Shown one piece after another: positions 17,364 to 25,706 of a DNA stretch of 64,000 nt. Origin of the DNA: Thiodiazotropha sp040793985. Lineage in GTDB: Bacteria; Pseudomonadota; Gammaproteobacteria; Chromatiales; Chromatiaceae. The notes beneath the pieces were generated by a model. It ran no database searches. It was not told the DNA's origin and saw only the letters and a program-made list of their open reading frames with translations. The stretch covers positions 65,466-129,465 of the forward strand of contig JBFNJI010000009.1 in assembly GCA_040793985.1 (NCBI GenBank). Direction: 5' to 3'. Position numbers and translations under genes: made by a program. Positions within the stretch are counted from its first letter, which is position 1. The number at the start of each line of letters is the position of its first letter.

Positions 17364-18224
17364 ATGAGTATGCGTTTTATTTTACTTTCTGCCCGTTTTT
17401 GTATACTTGCCACGCTGTTAACTATTTGCACCAGCCACGCGGAAACTGTTCAAAAACAGACCATCCGCCTGGCAACAACAACCAGTACCGACAACTCGGG
17501 TCTGCTTGCTGATCTGCTGCCGGCCTTTACCGAGGCCACGGCTTATCCCGTTCATGTAATCGCCGTGGGAACAGGCAAGGCATTGCGCATGGGAAGGGAC
17601 GGCGACGTGGATCTGGTGCTGGTACACGCCCGTTCAGCTGAGGATCGGTTCGTTGCCGAAGGCCATGGGGTAAAACGCTTCGGCGTAATGCACAACGACT
17701 TCGTCCTCATTGGGCCCGCCGAGGACCCAGCCGCCATCGCCAACGCCAAGGACGTGGTCTCGGCACTCAAAGCCATTGCCCAGCGACGTGCCGGCTTCAT
17801 CTCCCGAGGCGACGACTCCGGTACCCACAAGAAGGAGCTCGGACTCTGGAACAAGGCCGGGATGAAACCCGAGGGGGATTGGTATCGCGAAGTGGGCCAA
17901 GGAATGGGCAAGGTGATACAGATCGCCTCCGAGATGGATGCCTACACACTCACCGACAGAGGCACCTGGCTCGCATATGAGCATAAATCGCCATTGCAGA
18001 TCCGCTTCGAGGGAGACCCCCTGCTGTTCAACCCTTATGGCATTATCGCGGTAAGCCCGAAACGCTATCCCGATATCAATCATCAGGGCGCAAATGCCTT
18101 GATCAAATGGATGATATCCCCCGAGGGCCAGGAGCGAATCGGCAATTTCAAGATAGGCAACAACAAACTCTTCACCCCTGCAGCCGATGCCGGGGCGTTT
18201 GCCTCACTCAATCGTAACCAGTGA
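17364..18224 (+). CDS. tupA: Tungstate ABC transporter substrate-binding protein TupA
   Basis: A 286-residue periplasmic protein with a Sec signal ending near TSHAETVQ. The mature start carries RLATTTSTDNSGLLADLLPAF, the TTTS(T)xxSGLL oxyanion-binding motif that marks TupA, then VGTGKALRMGRDGDVDLVLVHA and SRGDDSGTHKKE, also ligand-contacting in the family. TupA proteins bind tungstate far more tightly than molybdate. The frame is open to 17139, but a sigma-54 promoter inside that stretch and the signal peptide fix the start at 17364. It overlaps tupB by 4 bp. Confidence 0.92.
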   Translation: MSMRFILLSARFCILATLLTICTSHAETVQKQTIRLATTTSTDNSGLLADLLPAFTEATAYPVHVIAVGTGKALRMGRDGDVDLVLVHARSAEDRFVAEGHGVKRFGVMHNDFVLIGPAEDPAAIANAKDVVSALKAIAQRRAGFISRGDDSGTHKKELGLWNKAGMKPEGDWYREVGQGMGKVIQIASEMDAYTLTDRGTWLAYEHKSPLQIRFEGDPLLFNPYGIIAVSPKRYPDINHQGANALIKWMISPEGQERIGNFKIGNNKLFTPAADAGAFASLNRNQ

Positions 18225-18925
18225 TGGAATCCCTCGGCGACACCACCCTCGCAGCGCTTAATCTCCTGTTCAGTGGCAACCGGGAGCTATGGGAGATTAT
18301 CGCCATCTCCTTCAGGGTCTCGGGTGTCGCGATCCTGGTAGCCACGCCACCCGCGCTGCTGGTGGCATTTCTCCTTACCTACAAGCGCTTTCCCGGACGC
18401 CGTCTCCTGATATCGATAAACTCCACGTTTCTCTCCGTACCCGCGGTGGTGGTGGGCCTGACTTTTTTCATCCTGCTCTCACGACAGGGACCCTTGGGAG
18501 AGTGGAAGCTGCTGTTCACTCAGAGCGCGATGGTACTCGGACAGATCACGCTCGCCTTTCCGATTCTGGTGGCGATGGGGCATTCTGCGTTGCAGGCCTC
18601 CGACATACGTGCCTGGGAAACGGCCCGTACCCTGGGAGCCAATCCGTTACGTGCGCTCTTCACCGTGATGCGCGAGGCACGTTTCGGACTGATGGCGGCG
18701 CTGCTCGCCGCATTCGGCCGCATCATCGCCGAGGTCGGCGCATCGATGATGCTCGGAGGCAATATTCTCCACTATACACGCAACATACCCACCGCAATCG
18801 CCCTGGAGTCGAGCAAGGGTGAATTCGCCCAGGGAATCGCCCTGGGTCTGGTACTATTGACCCTTGCATTCTCTCTCAACGCCCTGCTGCAACATATTCA
18901 GGGCAAGGGACAACCAGCCACATGA
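18221..18925 (+). CDS. tupB: Tungstate ABC transporter permease TupB
   Basis: A 234-residue inner-membrane permease with about five to six helices. The EAA-loop region (ETARTLGANPLRALFTVMREARFGLMAALLAAFGRIIAEVGASMMLGGN) is characteristic of TupB-type permeases. It overlaps tupA (ATGA) and tupC by 4 bp each, so the three transporter genes are translationally coupled. Confidence 0.92.
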   Translation: MMESLGDTTLAALNLLFSGNRELWEIIAISFRVSGVAILVATPPALLVAFLLTYKRFPGRRLLISINSTFLSVPAVVVGLTFFILLSRQGPLGEWKLLFTQSAMVLGQITLAFPILVAMGHSALQASDIRAWETARTLGANPLRALFTVMREARFGLMAALLAAFGRIIAEVGASMMLGGNILHYTRNIPTAIALESSKGEFAQGIALGLVLLTLAFSLNALLQHIQGKGQPAT

Positions 18926-19644
18926 ACGATCGAGCCGCTATCGATGTCTCCGCGCTCTACATGCGCTTTGCCAAACGGGCATTGCTGGACGGTATAGATA
19001 TCACCCTGGAGCGGGGTGAGTGCGTTCTCCTCACCGGTGGCAACGGCGCCGGCAAGACCACCCTGCTACGCATCTTAGCGGGCCTGGTAAAACCCGACAG
19101 CTGCCGCATCGGCATCGCCGATGATGCCCCCAGATCCTGGCGTCGCTGCCGTGGCGATCTGCACAAACGCATTCTCTATCTCCATCAACACCCCTATATG
19201 TTCGATGGATCGGTGAGATACAACCTCGGTTATGCCCTTCCCCGCGGCCTGAACAAGCTGTCTCGACAGCTGCTGATCGACGCCGCAATCGAATGGGCCG
19301 AGCTCGACCGCCTCCAAGAGACACCGGCCAAATCCCTCTCCGGCGGTGAGCGTCAACGTGTCTCCCTGGCACGTGCCCGATTGAGAAACCCGCAGATCCT
19401 GCTCCTGGATGAGCCCACCGCCAATCTGGACCAGGCGGCGCGACAGCGTACCCTTGACCTGCTTAACTCATTTAAAGAGCAGGGTATTGCCCTGTTACTC
19501 ACGAGCCACGATCCACTACACTTCTCATCATTGATCGATCGTCATATCCACCTCTATGAGGGCCGCTTGATAGACATTGAAGAGGAGAAGCTGATGTCGA
19601 TGCCATCGCTTAACAACGAGACCGGTCTCAGGAGTACGGCATGA
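18922..19644 (+). CDS. tupC: Tungstate ABC transporter ATP-binding protein TupC
   Basis: A 240-residue ABC ATPase: Walker A GGNGAGKTTLLRILAG, Q-loop region LYLHQHPYMFDGSV, signature LSGGERQRVSLARARL, Walker B ILLLDEPTANLD and H-loop TSHDP. It lacks the C-terminal TOBE/MOP oxyanion domain of ModC, as is usual for TupC. Overlaps tupB upstream and mobA downstream by 4 bp. Confidence 0.92.
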   Translation: MNDRAAIDVSALYMRFAKRALLDGIDITLERGECVLLTGGNGAGKTTLLRILAGLVKPDSCRIGIADDAPRSWRRCRGDLHKRILYLHQHPYMFDGSVRYNLGYALPRGLNKLSRQLLIDAAIEWAELDRLQETPAKSLSGGERQRVSLARARLRNPQILLLDEPTANLDQAARQRTLDLLNSFKEQGIALLLTSHDPLHFSSLIDRHIHLYEGRLIDIEEEKLMSMPSLNNETGLRSTA

Positions 19645-20234
19645 GCAAGCATGCAAACATCACGGCCGTGATTCTCGCCGGTGGGCGAGGCCGCCGCATG
19701 GGCGGGGAGGACAAGGGCCTGATCGAACTGAACGGCGAACCACTGATAAAACACGTGATCGCCGCCATAGCCCCCCAGGTAGGCCCCATCCTGATCAATG
19801 CCAATCGCAATCAGGCCCGGTATGAAGCCTTCGGCTATCCTGTTGTCGCCGACTCCCTGCTCAACTATCAGGGTCCCCTGGCCGGATTCATCACCGCCCT
19901 GGAAGCCATCGCCACGGAGGATATGGTGACGCTACCCTGTGATGGACCCTTGGTCCCCGGGGATATGGTCGAGCGTCTCTATCAGGCGCGACAATCGGCC
20001 AATGCGGATATCGCCGTGGCCCACGACGGCAAGCGCCTGCAGCCGGTTCACGCCTTGATACCCAAACGACTGAGTGAGAGCCTGCAAGGCTACCTCGACG
20101 GCGGCGACCGAAAGATAGATCTCTGGTATGAACGGCATCGGGTCGTCCATGCCGATTTTTCCGATATTCCCCGCACCTTCATCAATGTCAACACCCTGCA
20201 GGAGCGGGACAGCCTCGAGGGGAGTGCGGCATGA
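19641..20234 (+). CDS. mobA: Molybdenum cofactor guanylyltransferase MobA
   Basis: A 197-residue enzyme that joins GMP from GTP to Mo-molybdopterin to give the MGD cofactor needed by FdhA. The nucleotide-binding signature LAGGRGRRMGGEDKGL is present, followed by INANRNQARYEAFGYPVVAD and LPCDGPLVPGDMV. Typical length. Overlaps tupC and mobB by 4 bp; placing mobA inside the tungstate uptake operon links metal supply to bis-MGD formation. Confidence 0.94.
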   Translation: MSKHANITAVILAGGRGRRMGGEDKGLIELNGEPLIKHVIAAIAPQVGPILINANRNQARYEAFGYPVVADSLLNYQGPLAGFITALEAIATEDMVTLPCDGPLVPGDMVERLYQARQSANADIAVAHDGKRLQPVHALIPKRLSESLQGYLDGGDRKIDLWYERHRVVHADFSDIPRTFINVNTLQERDSLEGSAA

Positions 20235-20812
20235 TCGCATACCCGCTCCCACTGCTTGGGTTCAGCGCATTCAGCGGCACCGGCAAAACCACCCTGTTGA
20301 CCCGGCTGCTGCCGATGCTGAAAGAGAACGGGCTGCGGATTGCCGTGGTGAAACACGCCAGCCATCTGTTCGAGATAGATCATCCGAGAAAAGACAGTTA
20401 CGAACTGCGTAAAGCGGGAGCCTGCCAGATGCTGGTGAGCACCCGTGGACGCATGGCATTGATTTCGGAGTCGGATACCAGGCGTCCGGAGCCCGGGCTG
20501 GCGCAGATGCTCGGCTATCTCGACACCAGGGAACTGGACCTGGTTCTGGTGGAGGGTTTCAAGAATGAAGCAATCTATAAGATAGAGCTTCATCGCCCTG
20601 CCCTGGGCAAACCCCTTCTGTGTCATACTGACCCCTTTATCATCGCGGTGGCAACCGATGAACGAGTCCCCGCTATACCTCGCAGCCTGCCGATTCTGAA
20701 CCTCAACGATCCACAAGAGATCGCAGGGTTCATCGGCCAATTCATGCATCGATATGGAGAGAACGGATTTAATGAGCAGCCAAGCCATCGGCTCCAGCGT
20801 CAGTTGTGCTGA
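20231..20812 (+). CDS. mobB: Molybdopterin-guanine dinucleotide biosynthesis adaptor MobB
   Basis: A 193-residue GTP-binding protein with P-loop FSAFSGTGKTTLLTRLLPML, the VVKHASHLFEIDHPRKDSYELRKAGA block and LVEGFKNE, all MobB signatures. It assists MobA; it is dispensable in E. coli. Its last 41 bp overlap moeA. The C-terminal ~20 residues (MHRYGENGFNEQPSHRLQRQL) read like an extension into the next gene. Confidence 0.93.
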   Translation: MIAYPLPLLGFSAFSGTGKTTLLTRLLPMLKENGLRIAVVKHASHLFEIDHPRKDSYELRKAGACQMLVSTRGRMALISESDTRRPEPGLAQMLGYLDTRELDLVLVEGFKNEAIYKIELHRPALGKPLLCHTDPFIIAVATDERVPAIPRSLPILNLNDPQEIAGFIGQFMHRYGENGFNEQPSHRLQRQLC

Positions 20813-22043
20813 CCCGGAGGCACCCTCAACCCTCACCGTAGCCGCCGCCCGTGAGGCGATCCTGGAACACGTCAACCCGATCCGTACCAGCCTGAGACTG
20901 CCTTTACGTGACGCCCTCAATGCCGTGTTGGCAGAGGAGATCATTTCACCCATCGACGTGCCTGGCCATACCAACTCGGCGATGGATGGCTATGCCCTTG
21001 CCGGCAGCGATCTCCCGGATGACGAAACGAGGGATTTCACCCTGATCGGTACCGCCATCGCCGGCGCCCCCTTCAATCAACCCTGCGGCAGTAACGAGGT
21101 TGTTCGCATCATGACCGGCGCACCCATGCCGACGGGTACTGACACTGTTGTTATGCAGGAACAGACTCTGCTCATCGACGATCGCCGGGTGCGCATCGCC
21201 AAGGGCCACCGCGCAGGACAAAACGTGCGTCAGGCAGGTGAGGATATCGCCAAGGGCAGCGTGGTGCTGCAACCCGGGAGACGCCTGATCCCCGCGGATC
21301 TGGGTATCCTCGCCTCCCTCGGCTTTGCCGAGATCAGGGTCCGCAGACGCCCCCGCGTCGCCTTCTTCTCCACCGGCGACGAACTGCGCTCCATCGGTGA
21401 ACCCCTTGCCGTCGGCGAAGTCTACGACAGCAATCGATACTCCCTCCATGGGATGTTGCGCAAGGCGGATGTGGAGTTGCTCGACATGGGGGTGGTGGAG
21501 GACGATCCGGCGGCACTAAAGGAGGCCTTCGACCGCGCCGACGAGGCGGCGGATTTCGTTGTCACCTCCGGCGGTGTCTCGGTAGGCGAGGCCGACTATA
21601 CAAAGAAGATATTGCAACAGCTGGGAGAGATGCAGTTCTGGAAGATCGCGATGAAACCTGGAAGACCCCTGGCCTTTGGCAAGCTCGCCAACAGCCACTT
21701 TTTCGGCCTCCCCGGCAATCCGGTGGCGGTAATGGTCACCTTCTACCAGTTTGTGCTGCCCGCACTCCACTACCTCGCCACGGGAACCGCATACAGGCCC
21801 CTGACCCTACAGGCGATAAGTGGGCAGAAGATACGTAAGAAAGCGGGCAGGTTCGAGTTCGTTCGTGGTCTCATGCAACCCCTGGAGGATGGATCCTACC
21901 GCGTGGAACCGGTCGGGCGGCAGGGTTCCGGTATCCTCACATCCATGAGCCGGGGCAACTGTTTCATTCTCTTGCCCGAGGATTGTGCGGATGTGGAGAG
22001 TGGCGAGAGGGTGACAGTGCAGCCCTTCGAGACCCTGGTTTGA
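20772..22043 (+). CDS. moeA: Molybdopterin molybdenumtransferase MoeA
   Basis: A 423-residue enzyme that inserts the metal into adenylylated molybdopterin. Motifs: HTNSAMDGYAL, PMPTGTDTVVMQE, STGDELRSIGEPL, VTSGGVSVGEADYTK, KIAMKPGRPLAFG and FFGLPGNPVAVMVTF, covering the active-site domain and linker in order. ATG 20754 is possible, but ATG 20772 has GGAGAG about 10 bp upstream. Last gene of the tup-mob-moe operon. Whether it handles Mo or W cannot be read from sequence, though the operon context favours tungsten. Confidence 0.94.
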   Translation: MSSQAIGSSVSCADPEAPSTLTVAAAREAILEHVNPIRTSLRLPLRDALNAVLAEEIISPIDVPGHTNSAMDGYALAGSDLPDDETRDFTLIGTAIAGAPFNQPCGSNEVVRIMTGAPMPTGTDTVVMQEQTLLIDDRRVRIAKGHRAGQNVRQAGEDIAKGSVVLQPGRRLIPADLGILASLGFAEIRVRRRPRVAFFSTGDELRSIGEPLAVGEVYDSNRYSLHGMLRKADVELLDMGVVEDDPAALKEAFDRADEAADFVVTSGGVSVGEADYTKKILQQLGEMQFWKIAMKPGRPLAFGKLANSHFFGLPGNPVAVMVTFYQFVLPALHYLATGTAYRPLTLQAISGQKIRKKAGRFEFVRGLMQPLEDGSYRVEPVGRQGSGILTSMSRGNCFILLPEDCADVESGERVTVQPFETLV

Positions 22044-22053
22044 CCGAGGCGCC

Positions 22054-22491
22054 TCAATCGCCCCTTTCAAAGCGCGCGATCAGACGCTCCACCATTTCCC
22101 AATCCTCGTCGGAGAGCCTGCCCTCCATGGCAGCACGCTCGATACGGAGAATGATCTTTCTTGTCTTTGCCGACAGCTGTATCCGTTCGCCCTTCAGCAA
22201 GAGATCCCGCAACGCTTCACTATCGTTTTCGGCAACGCGGTTGGGTGCGCTGCAGGTCTCGCGGAGCGTATAGTCACCCCGCTGGTGTTGCAGATCCATA
22301 TAGCCATCCGCAAGGTCGAGGTTTTTCTCGATCCGCCGCGCCACTTCATCACCCATGTTTCTGCGTTCGGTGACCATCTGGCTGACATGGGCAGGGACCA
22401 AACCCGCCTCTTCGGCAAATGCGCGTTGAGAGCCGAAGCGGGCTATCTGCGCCAGCAGGTTAGCCTTTCGAATCGTCCTGATATTGACCAT
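22054..22491 (-). CDS. Small HTH (lambda-repressor-like) DNA-binding protein
   Basis: A 145-residue protein with an N-terminal helix-turn-helix (NLLAQIARFGSQRAFAEEAGLVPAHVSQMVTERRNMGDEVARRIEKNLDL) typical of Cro/C1-type repressors, followed by an unrelated C-terminal region ending in DEDWEMVERLIARFERGD. The frame opens at 22632, but the start is chosen at 22491 (MVNIRTIRK) because the upstream residues show no family character. Convergent with moeA, 10 bp apart. Possibly a mobile-element-derived regulator. Confidence 0.75.
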   Translation of the reverse strand: MVNIRTIRKANLLAQIARFGSQRAFAEEAGLVPAHVSQMVTERRNMGDEVARRIEKNLDLADGYMDLQHQRGDYTLRETCSAPNRVAENDSEALRDLLLKGERIQLSAKTRKIILRIERAAMEGRLSDEDWEMVERLIARFERGD

Positions 22492-22894
22492 ACCCGGATC
22501 ATAGCAATTTGCTACGGAGTTTAGGAAGTACAAACCGTCCGTAGCGGGAGAGTCGCTCCTCGCCTCCGCCATGCCGACCGGGGAGTCAGGGGATAGGAGA
22601 GGATAAGGGCGGGTTTGGATTAGGCACGGCATCCTTTGGAGCGGAAGACAGATCTACCGTCCTCTTCCTTCACCGGCAGCTGGAAAAGCCATGCCTGCCG
22701 AATCAAGCATGCAGTTTCAATGAGTAGCCAAGAAAGAGACCCAGAGTCCGTGATATGCCTTAAAGATACCGCATATCACACACTCACGCTCAAACGGAAC
22801 ATGCATATCTATATGATTTTTATGGATATTTTTACTGGCATGTCTTTTGAATTATTGAAGGGACACTATAATACCGAGGATGAGGAGCATGCCG
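22492..22894. other. Intergenic region with a -10 box for the ZnuA-like gene
   Basis: No gene is supported here. A TATAAT box lies at 22867-22872 with only a weak -35 match; transcription from it would start near 22879, just before the GAGGAG ribosome site of the ZnuA-like gene. The AT-rich block 22800-22860 is consistent with a promoter region. No recognisable Zur box is visible. Confidence 0.45.
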
Positions 22895-23737
22895 ATGAAA
22901 AGACCAATACTGTTGAGCTTCCTGCTACTGGGACTGTCTCTCACCCAAACGATCTTCGCAGGCCCACGCGTTGTCGTGAGTATGCCTGCGATCCACTCCC
23001 TTGTAGCCAATATCATGCAGGGTGTGGGAGAGCCCAGACTCCTCCACGATCAGGATAATCACCTTGCAAACACCCTGGATCCCTTCCAAAAAAGCGAAGT
23101 ACTGACGGCGGATCTCATCATCTGGGTTGGCGCGGGACTGGAGGAGTCTCTTGCCGACATGCTGGCGAACACCCCCCCGCTGCAAGACCGGACGATGACC
23201 TTATCACACACTGTGCCTCTGCTTTTAAAGCGCAATTTTGACGGCATAGCCGCTTCACGAACGGATTCACGAGATCTTAGATTCTGGCACGACCCGAAAA
23301 TCGCCATGATGGCTGTCAGACAGATCACCCCTACGCTCGTGCGTCTTGATCCGGCCAATACCGAGCGCTATCTGGATAACGAGATCGAGCTACTGAAACG
23401 GATCAAGCAAATGTCGAAAGAGATCGCCTCACGATTTTCTACCCAGATCGCCATTCCGGAAGGTGTTGCAAGCCAGTTCTCTCAGTACTTCACGAATCGG
23501 TTCGTTATCGTAACCAAGGACCCGGGCGAAGCGGAGGTTACGGCCATGAAGGTCTCTACCAACCCTGTGAAACACACTTGCAGCCAGTCTTCCGAACAGC
23601 CATCGCCAACAGCCAGCGGTACCGATTTTTACTTCGAAACCATGCAAAACGAAGCCGACGGCATTCAGGCCTGCTCGGCACAATATAAACGTGGCAAGGT
23701 TGCCAGGAGCAGAGATGTGAGTGGCATCTCCGGTTAG
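22895..23737 (+). CDS. Degenerate ZnuA-like metal ABC transporter substrate-binding protein
   Basis: A 280-residue exported protein. The signal peptide (FLLLGLSLTQTIFA) is followed by VVVSMPAIHSLVANIMQGVGEPRLLHDQDNHLANTLDPFQKSEVLTADLIIWVGAGLEESL, the ZnuA N-lobe pattern. The usual SPHDYxLxPS is replaced by HLANTLDPFQ and the H(L/V)WLDP motif by FWHDP. After YFTNRFVIVT the family's C-lobe is lost and the tail is unalignable, with two extra Cys. It is probably a diverged or decaying orphan; no permease or ATPase neighbours it. Start 22895 is preferred for the GAGGAG site. Confidence 0.6.
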   Translation: MKRPILLSFLLLGLSLTQTIFAGPRVVVSMPAIHSLVANIMQGVGEPRLLHDQDNHLANTLDPFQKSEVLTADLIIWVGAGLEESLADMLANTPPLQDRTMTLSHTVPLLLKRNFDGIAASRTDSRDLRFWHDPKIAMMAVRQITPTLVRLDPANTERYLDNEIELLKRIKQMSKEIASRFSTQIAIPEGVASQFSQYFTNRFVIVTKDPGEAEVTAMKVSTNPVKHTCSQSSEQPSPTASGTDFYFETMQNEADGIQACSAQYKRGKVARSRDVSGISG

Positions 23738-23795
23738 ATTTCGATAATGGCGAGCAGAGATAAAAGGCATGGATGCCGCTCAAAAGCCACGCTCG

Positions 23796-24032
23796 TCAGC
23801 GTGTATTCAGGTTATCAGGATGAAGTAACGGCTCCACCATCTCTCCGGGGGCGACCTCCTCTACGACCACCCCCTTCATAGCCTTGAACCCTGGATAGCG
23901 CATGAGATTGTAGCCATCCGAGATCATGAGGTAGATGGCGGACACGGCCGCCATTGCCGGCTCCCGGTAAACACGGGTGTCGAGATAGATGAACGCTAAC
24001 CACAGCTGGGTCAAAACCATATCGGCCGGCAC
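23796..24032 (-). CDS. Possible small protein or gene remnant
   Basis: An open frame of 78 residues from a GTG (or a 75-residue form from an ATG three codons in). It reads DMVLTQLWLAFIYLDTRVYREPAMAAVSAIYLMISDGYNLMRYPGFKAMKG and has GC-rich third positions, which hints at coding. No family recognised and no clear ribosome site. The preceding frame (24033-24105) could be a frameshifted continuation, so this may be the 3' end of a broken gene. Confidence 0.25.
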   Translation of the reverse strand: MPADMVLTQLWLAFIYLDTRVYREPAMAAVSAIYLMISDGYNLMRYPGFKAMKGVVVEEVAPGEMVEPLLHPDNLNTR

Positions 24033-24278
24033 GACGGCTTTTACCCATCCCCATCAGCCCTCTATACAAGCCATGCAGACCCTCCACTCCGGGTAGCTTC
24101 AACAAAGCGTGGACGTCGCCAAGCCTGTTTCTTGTTGTCTACGCAAGCGGGACTGACAGGGATGCTGAGCCGGCAACCGGCTCGAATTGAGTGAACAGAT
24201 GCAAATATAGCTTTTTGCTATAGGTTATTTCATGAGCATCTTGCTACTTTTCCTCTCTGGCGCTAACATAATTCCGTC

Positions 24279-24485
24279 ATGGATATGAAGACCTATATCG
24301 AAACGGAAGGCCGCGATGCAGCCAGGCGATTGGCATTCCGTGCGGGAACCAACTATGTCTACCTGACCCAGATCGCCTCCGGCTTCCGCAAACCCAGCGG
24401 AAGACTGGCACTGCTGCTGGAGCACCACTCCAACGGAAAACTCACCCGCCATGAACTCAGGCCGGACCTCTATCCGGAGGCCTGA
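24279..24485 (+). CDS. YdaS-like Cro-type HTH regulator
   Basis: A 68-residue protein: TYIETEGRDAARRLAFRAGTNYVYLTQIASGFRKPSGRLALLLEHHSNGKLTRHELRPDLYPEA. The HTH followed by a G(K/R)xTRHxLRPD(L/I)YP tail is the hallmark of YdaS/Cro-like regulators often carried by prophages. No phage genes adjoin it here. It may be a stray regulator or antitoxin-like protein. Confidence 0.75.
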   Translation: MDMKTYIETEGRDAARRLAFRAGTNYVYLTQIASGFRKPSGRLALLLEHHSNGKLTRHELRPDLYPEA

Positions 24486-24556
24486 CAGCTGCAATCTCAG
24501 CCCGGCCGTAATCGGCAGGCAGCGCACGCCCGTATCGCATCAATGGAACCAGCCTC

Positions 24557-24814
24557 ATGTTTAAGGGATCAGGGAAGAAACCGGCTTCACTCACCGATGA
24601 GTTGCAATACTACTGCAACGAGTTCAATGAATTCGATAAACGCTGTGAAAGGATCTGCAAGGCCCTCGCGGAGATTGCCAACCAACACGAATCGATCAGC
24701 AGCTACTCTGTGCGCGGTATGCGGCACAACGCCACCTGGCTGAAGCACAGGATCAACGAGCTAAACCGCCAGTTGCAGGCACTCAACGAAAGGGCGCACA
24801 GGGAGCAGCGATAA
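24557..24814 (+). CDS. Uncharacterised small helical protein
   Basis: An 85-residue highly charged protein, probably a helical hairpin or coiled coil (LTDELQYYCNEFNEFDKRCERICKALAEI; TWLKHRINELNRQLQALNERA). No family recognised. It follows the YdaS-like gene by about 70 bp in the same direction and may form an operon with it. Confidence 0.6.
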   Translation: MFKGSGKKPASLTDELQYYCNEFNEFDKRCERICKALAEIANQHESISSYSVRGMRHNATWLKHRINELNRQLQALNERAHREQR

Positions 24815-24940
24815 CTGCCAGCCGCTGGCTTCCGGTCACTCGGGTCACGGGCTGCCGGCTCTAGCTGTGATAGACCACCCACCGGTTAATTTGACTTGAA
24901 TTTCACTTTATAAAGGTATATTTTTTATTTTATGTATAGT

Positions 24941-24958
24941 ATTTTCACTTTAAGTGGA
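24941..24958. promoter_or_regulatory. Operator-like repeats upstream of the tetR gene
   Basis: CACTT-T-AAGTG (within TTTTCACTTTAAGTGG) forms a near-perfect inverted repeat just before the TetR start, and TTTCACTTTA recurs at about 24900. This suits autoregulation by the TetR protein. Exact boundaries are approximate. Confidence 0.5.
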
Positions 24959-24968
24959 AGATAAGGCC

Positions 24969-25706
24969 ATGAAAATCAGTAAGCAAGAGAAGGCGTTGAC
25001 CCGTAAAAGGATCTTGCGGGCAGCTTCGGATGTCATCAGCGCAAAGGGCTACAAATCAGCCTCCATGCGCGAAATTGCCCGCTGCGCCGAGGTTGGAGAC
25101 GCCACCATCTACAACTATTTCCCCACCAAGGAGAGCCTGCTCTACGGCTACTGCGAGGATAAACAACGAGAGGCGGCGGAAGCGCTGAAGCGGATCGAGG
25201 CGTTCCATGAGTACAGCCTTCGGGAGCAGCTGCAGCAGCTCACCGAGACCGAACTGGCGCTCTGGCTGCCCGATCGCGAATTCCTCACACAAGTCTTCAG
25301 CCTGACCTTCTCCGCGCCGGTGGCGGGTGCCGTCAACCTGGCCGAGACCCGGCGCCTGTTCAACCGCATGGTGGAGGATATGATCGATGCCGCCATCGAG
25401 GCGGGAGAGATCCCCGACCAGCCCTACCGGGAGCTGCTGGCCCCCCTCTACTGGGACTACTTCACCGGGATTCTCGCCTATTGGCTGCATGACGACTCGC
25501 AGGATTTCGCCAACACCACCCAGCTGGTCGACCGCAGCGTGGAGATCATCGCCACGGTGTTACAGACCGCGATGATCGGCAAGACCCTCGATCTCTTCTC
25601 CTTTCTCTTCCGCAGCCAGATCAGCCGCCACCTGGAGAAGTTGGGTGACTACACCGGACCCTGGAAAAAGGCAAAGCGGCGCTTCATGGAGGGGGAGAGT
25701 GTCTGA
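24969..25706 (+). CDS. TetR-family transcriptional regulator
   Basis: A 245-residue regulator with the TetR HTH at residues ~10-57 (KRILRAASDVISAKGYKSASMREIARCAEVGDATIYNYFPTKESLLYGY) and a helical ligand domain. It is first in an overlapping four-gene unit with an ABC1-kinase protein, a small membrane protein and an alpha/beta hydrolase. Probably autoregulated via the repeats upstream. Ligand unknown. Confidence 0.9.
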   Translation: MKISKQEKALTRKRILRAASDVISAKGYKSASMREIARCAEVGDATIYNYFPTKESLLYGYCEDKQREAAEALKRIEAFHEYSLREQLQQLTETELALWLPDREFLTQVFSLTFSAPVAGAVNLAETRRLFNRMVEDMIDAAIEAGEIPDQPYRELLAPLYWDYFTGILAYWLHDDSQDFANTTQLVDRSVEIIATVLQTAMIGKTLDLFSFLFRSQISRHLEKLGDYTGPWKKAKRRFMEGESV

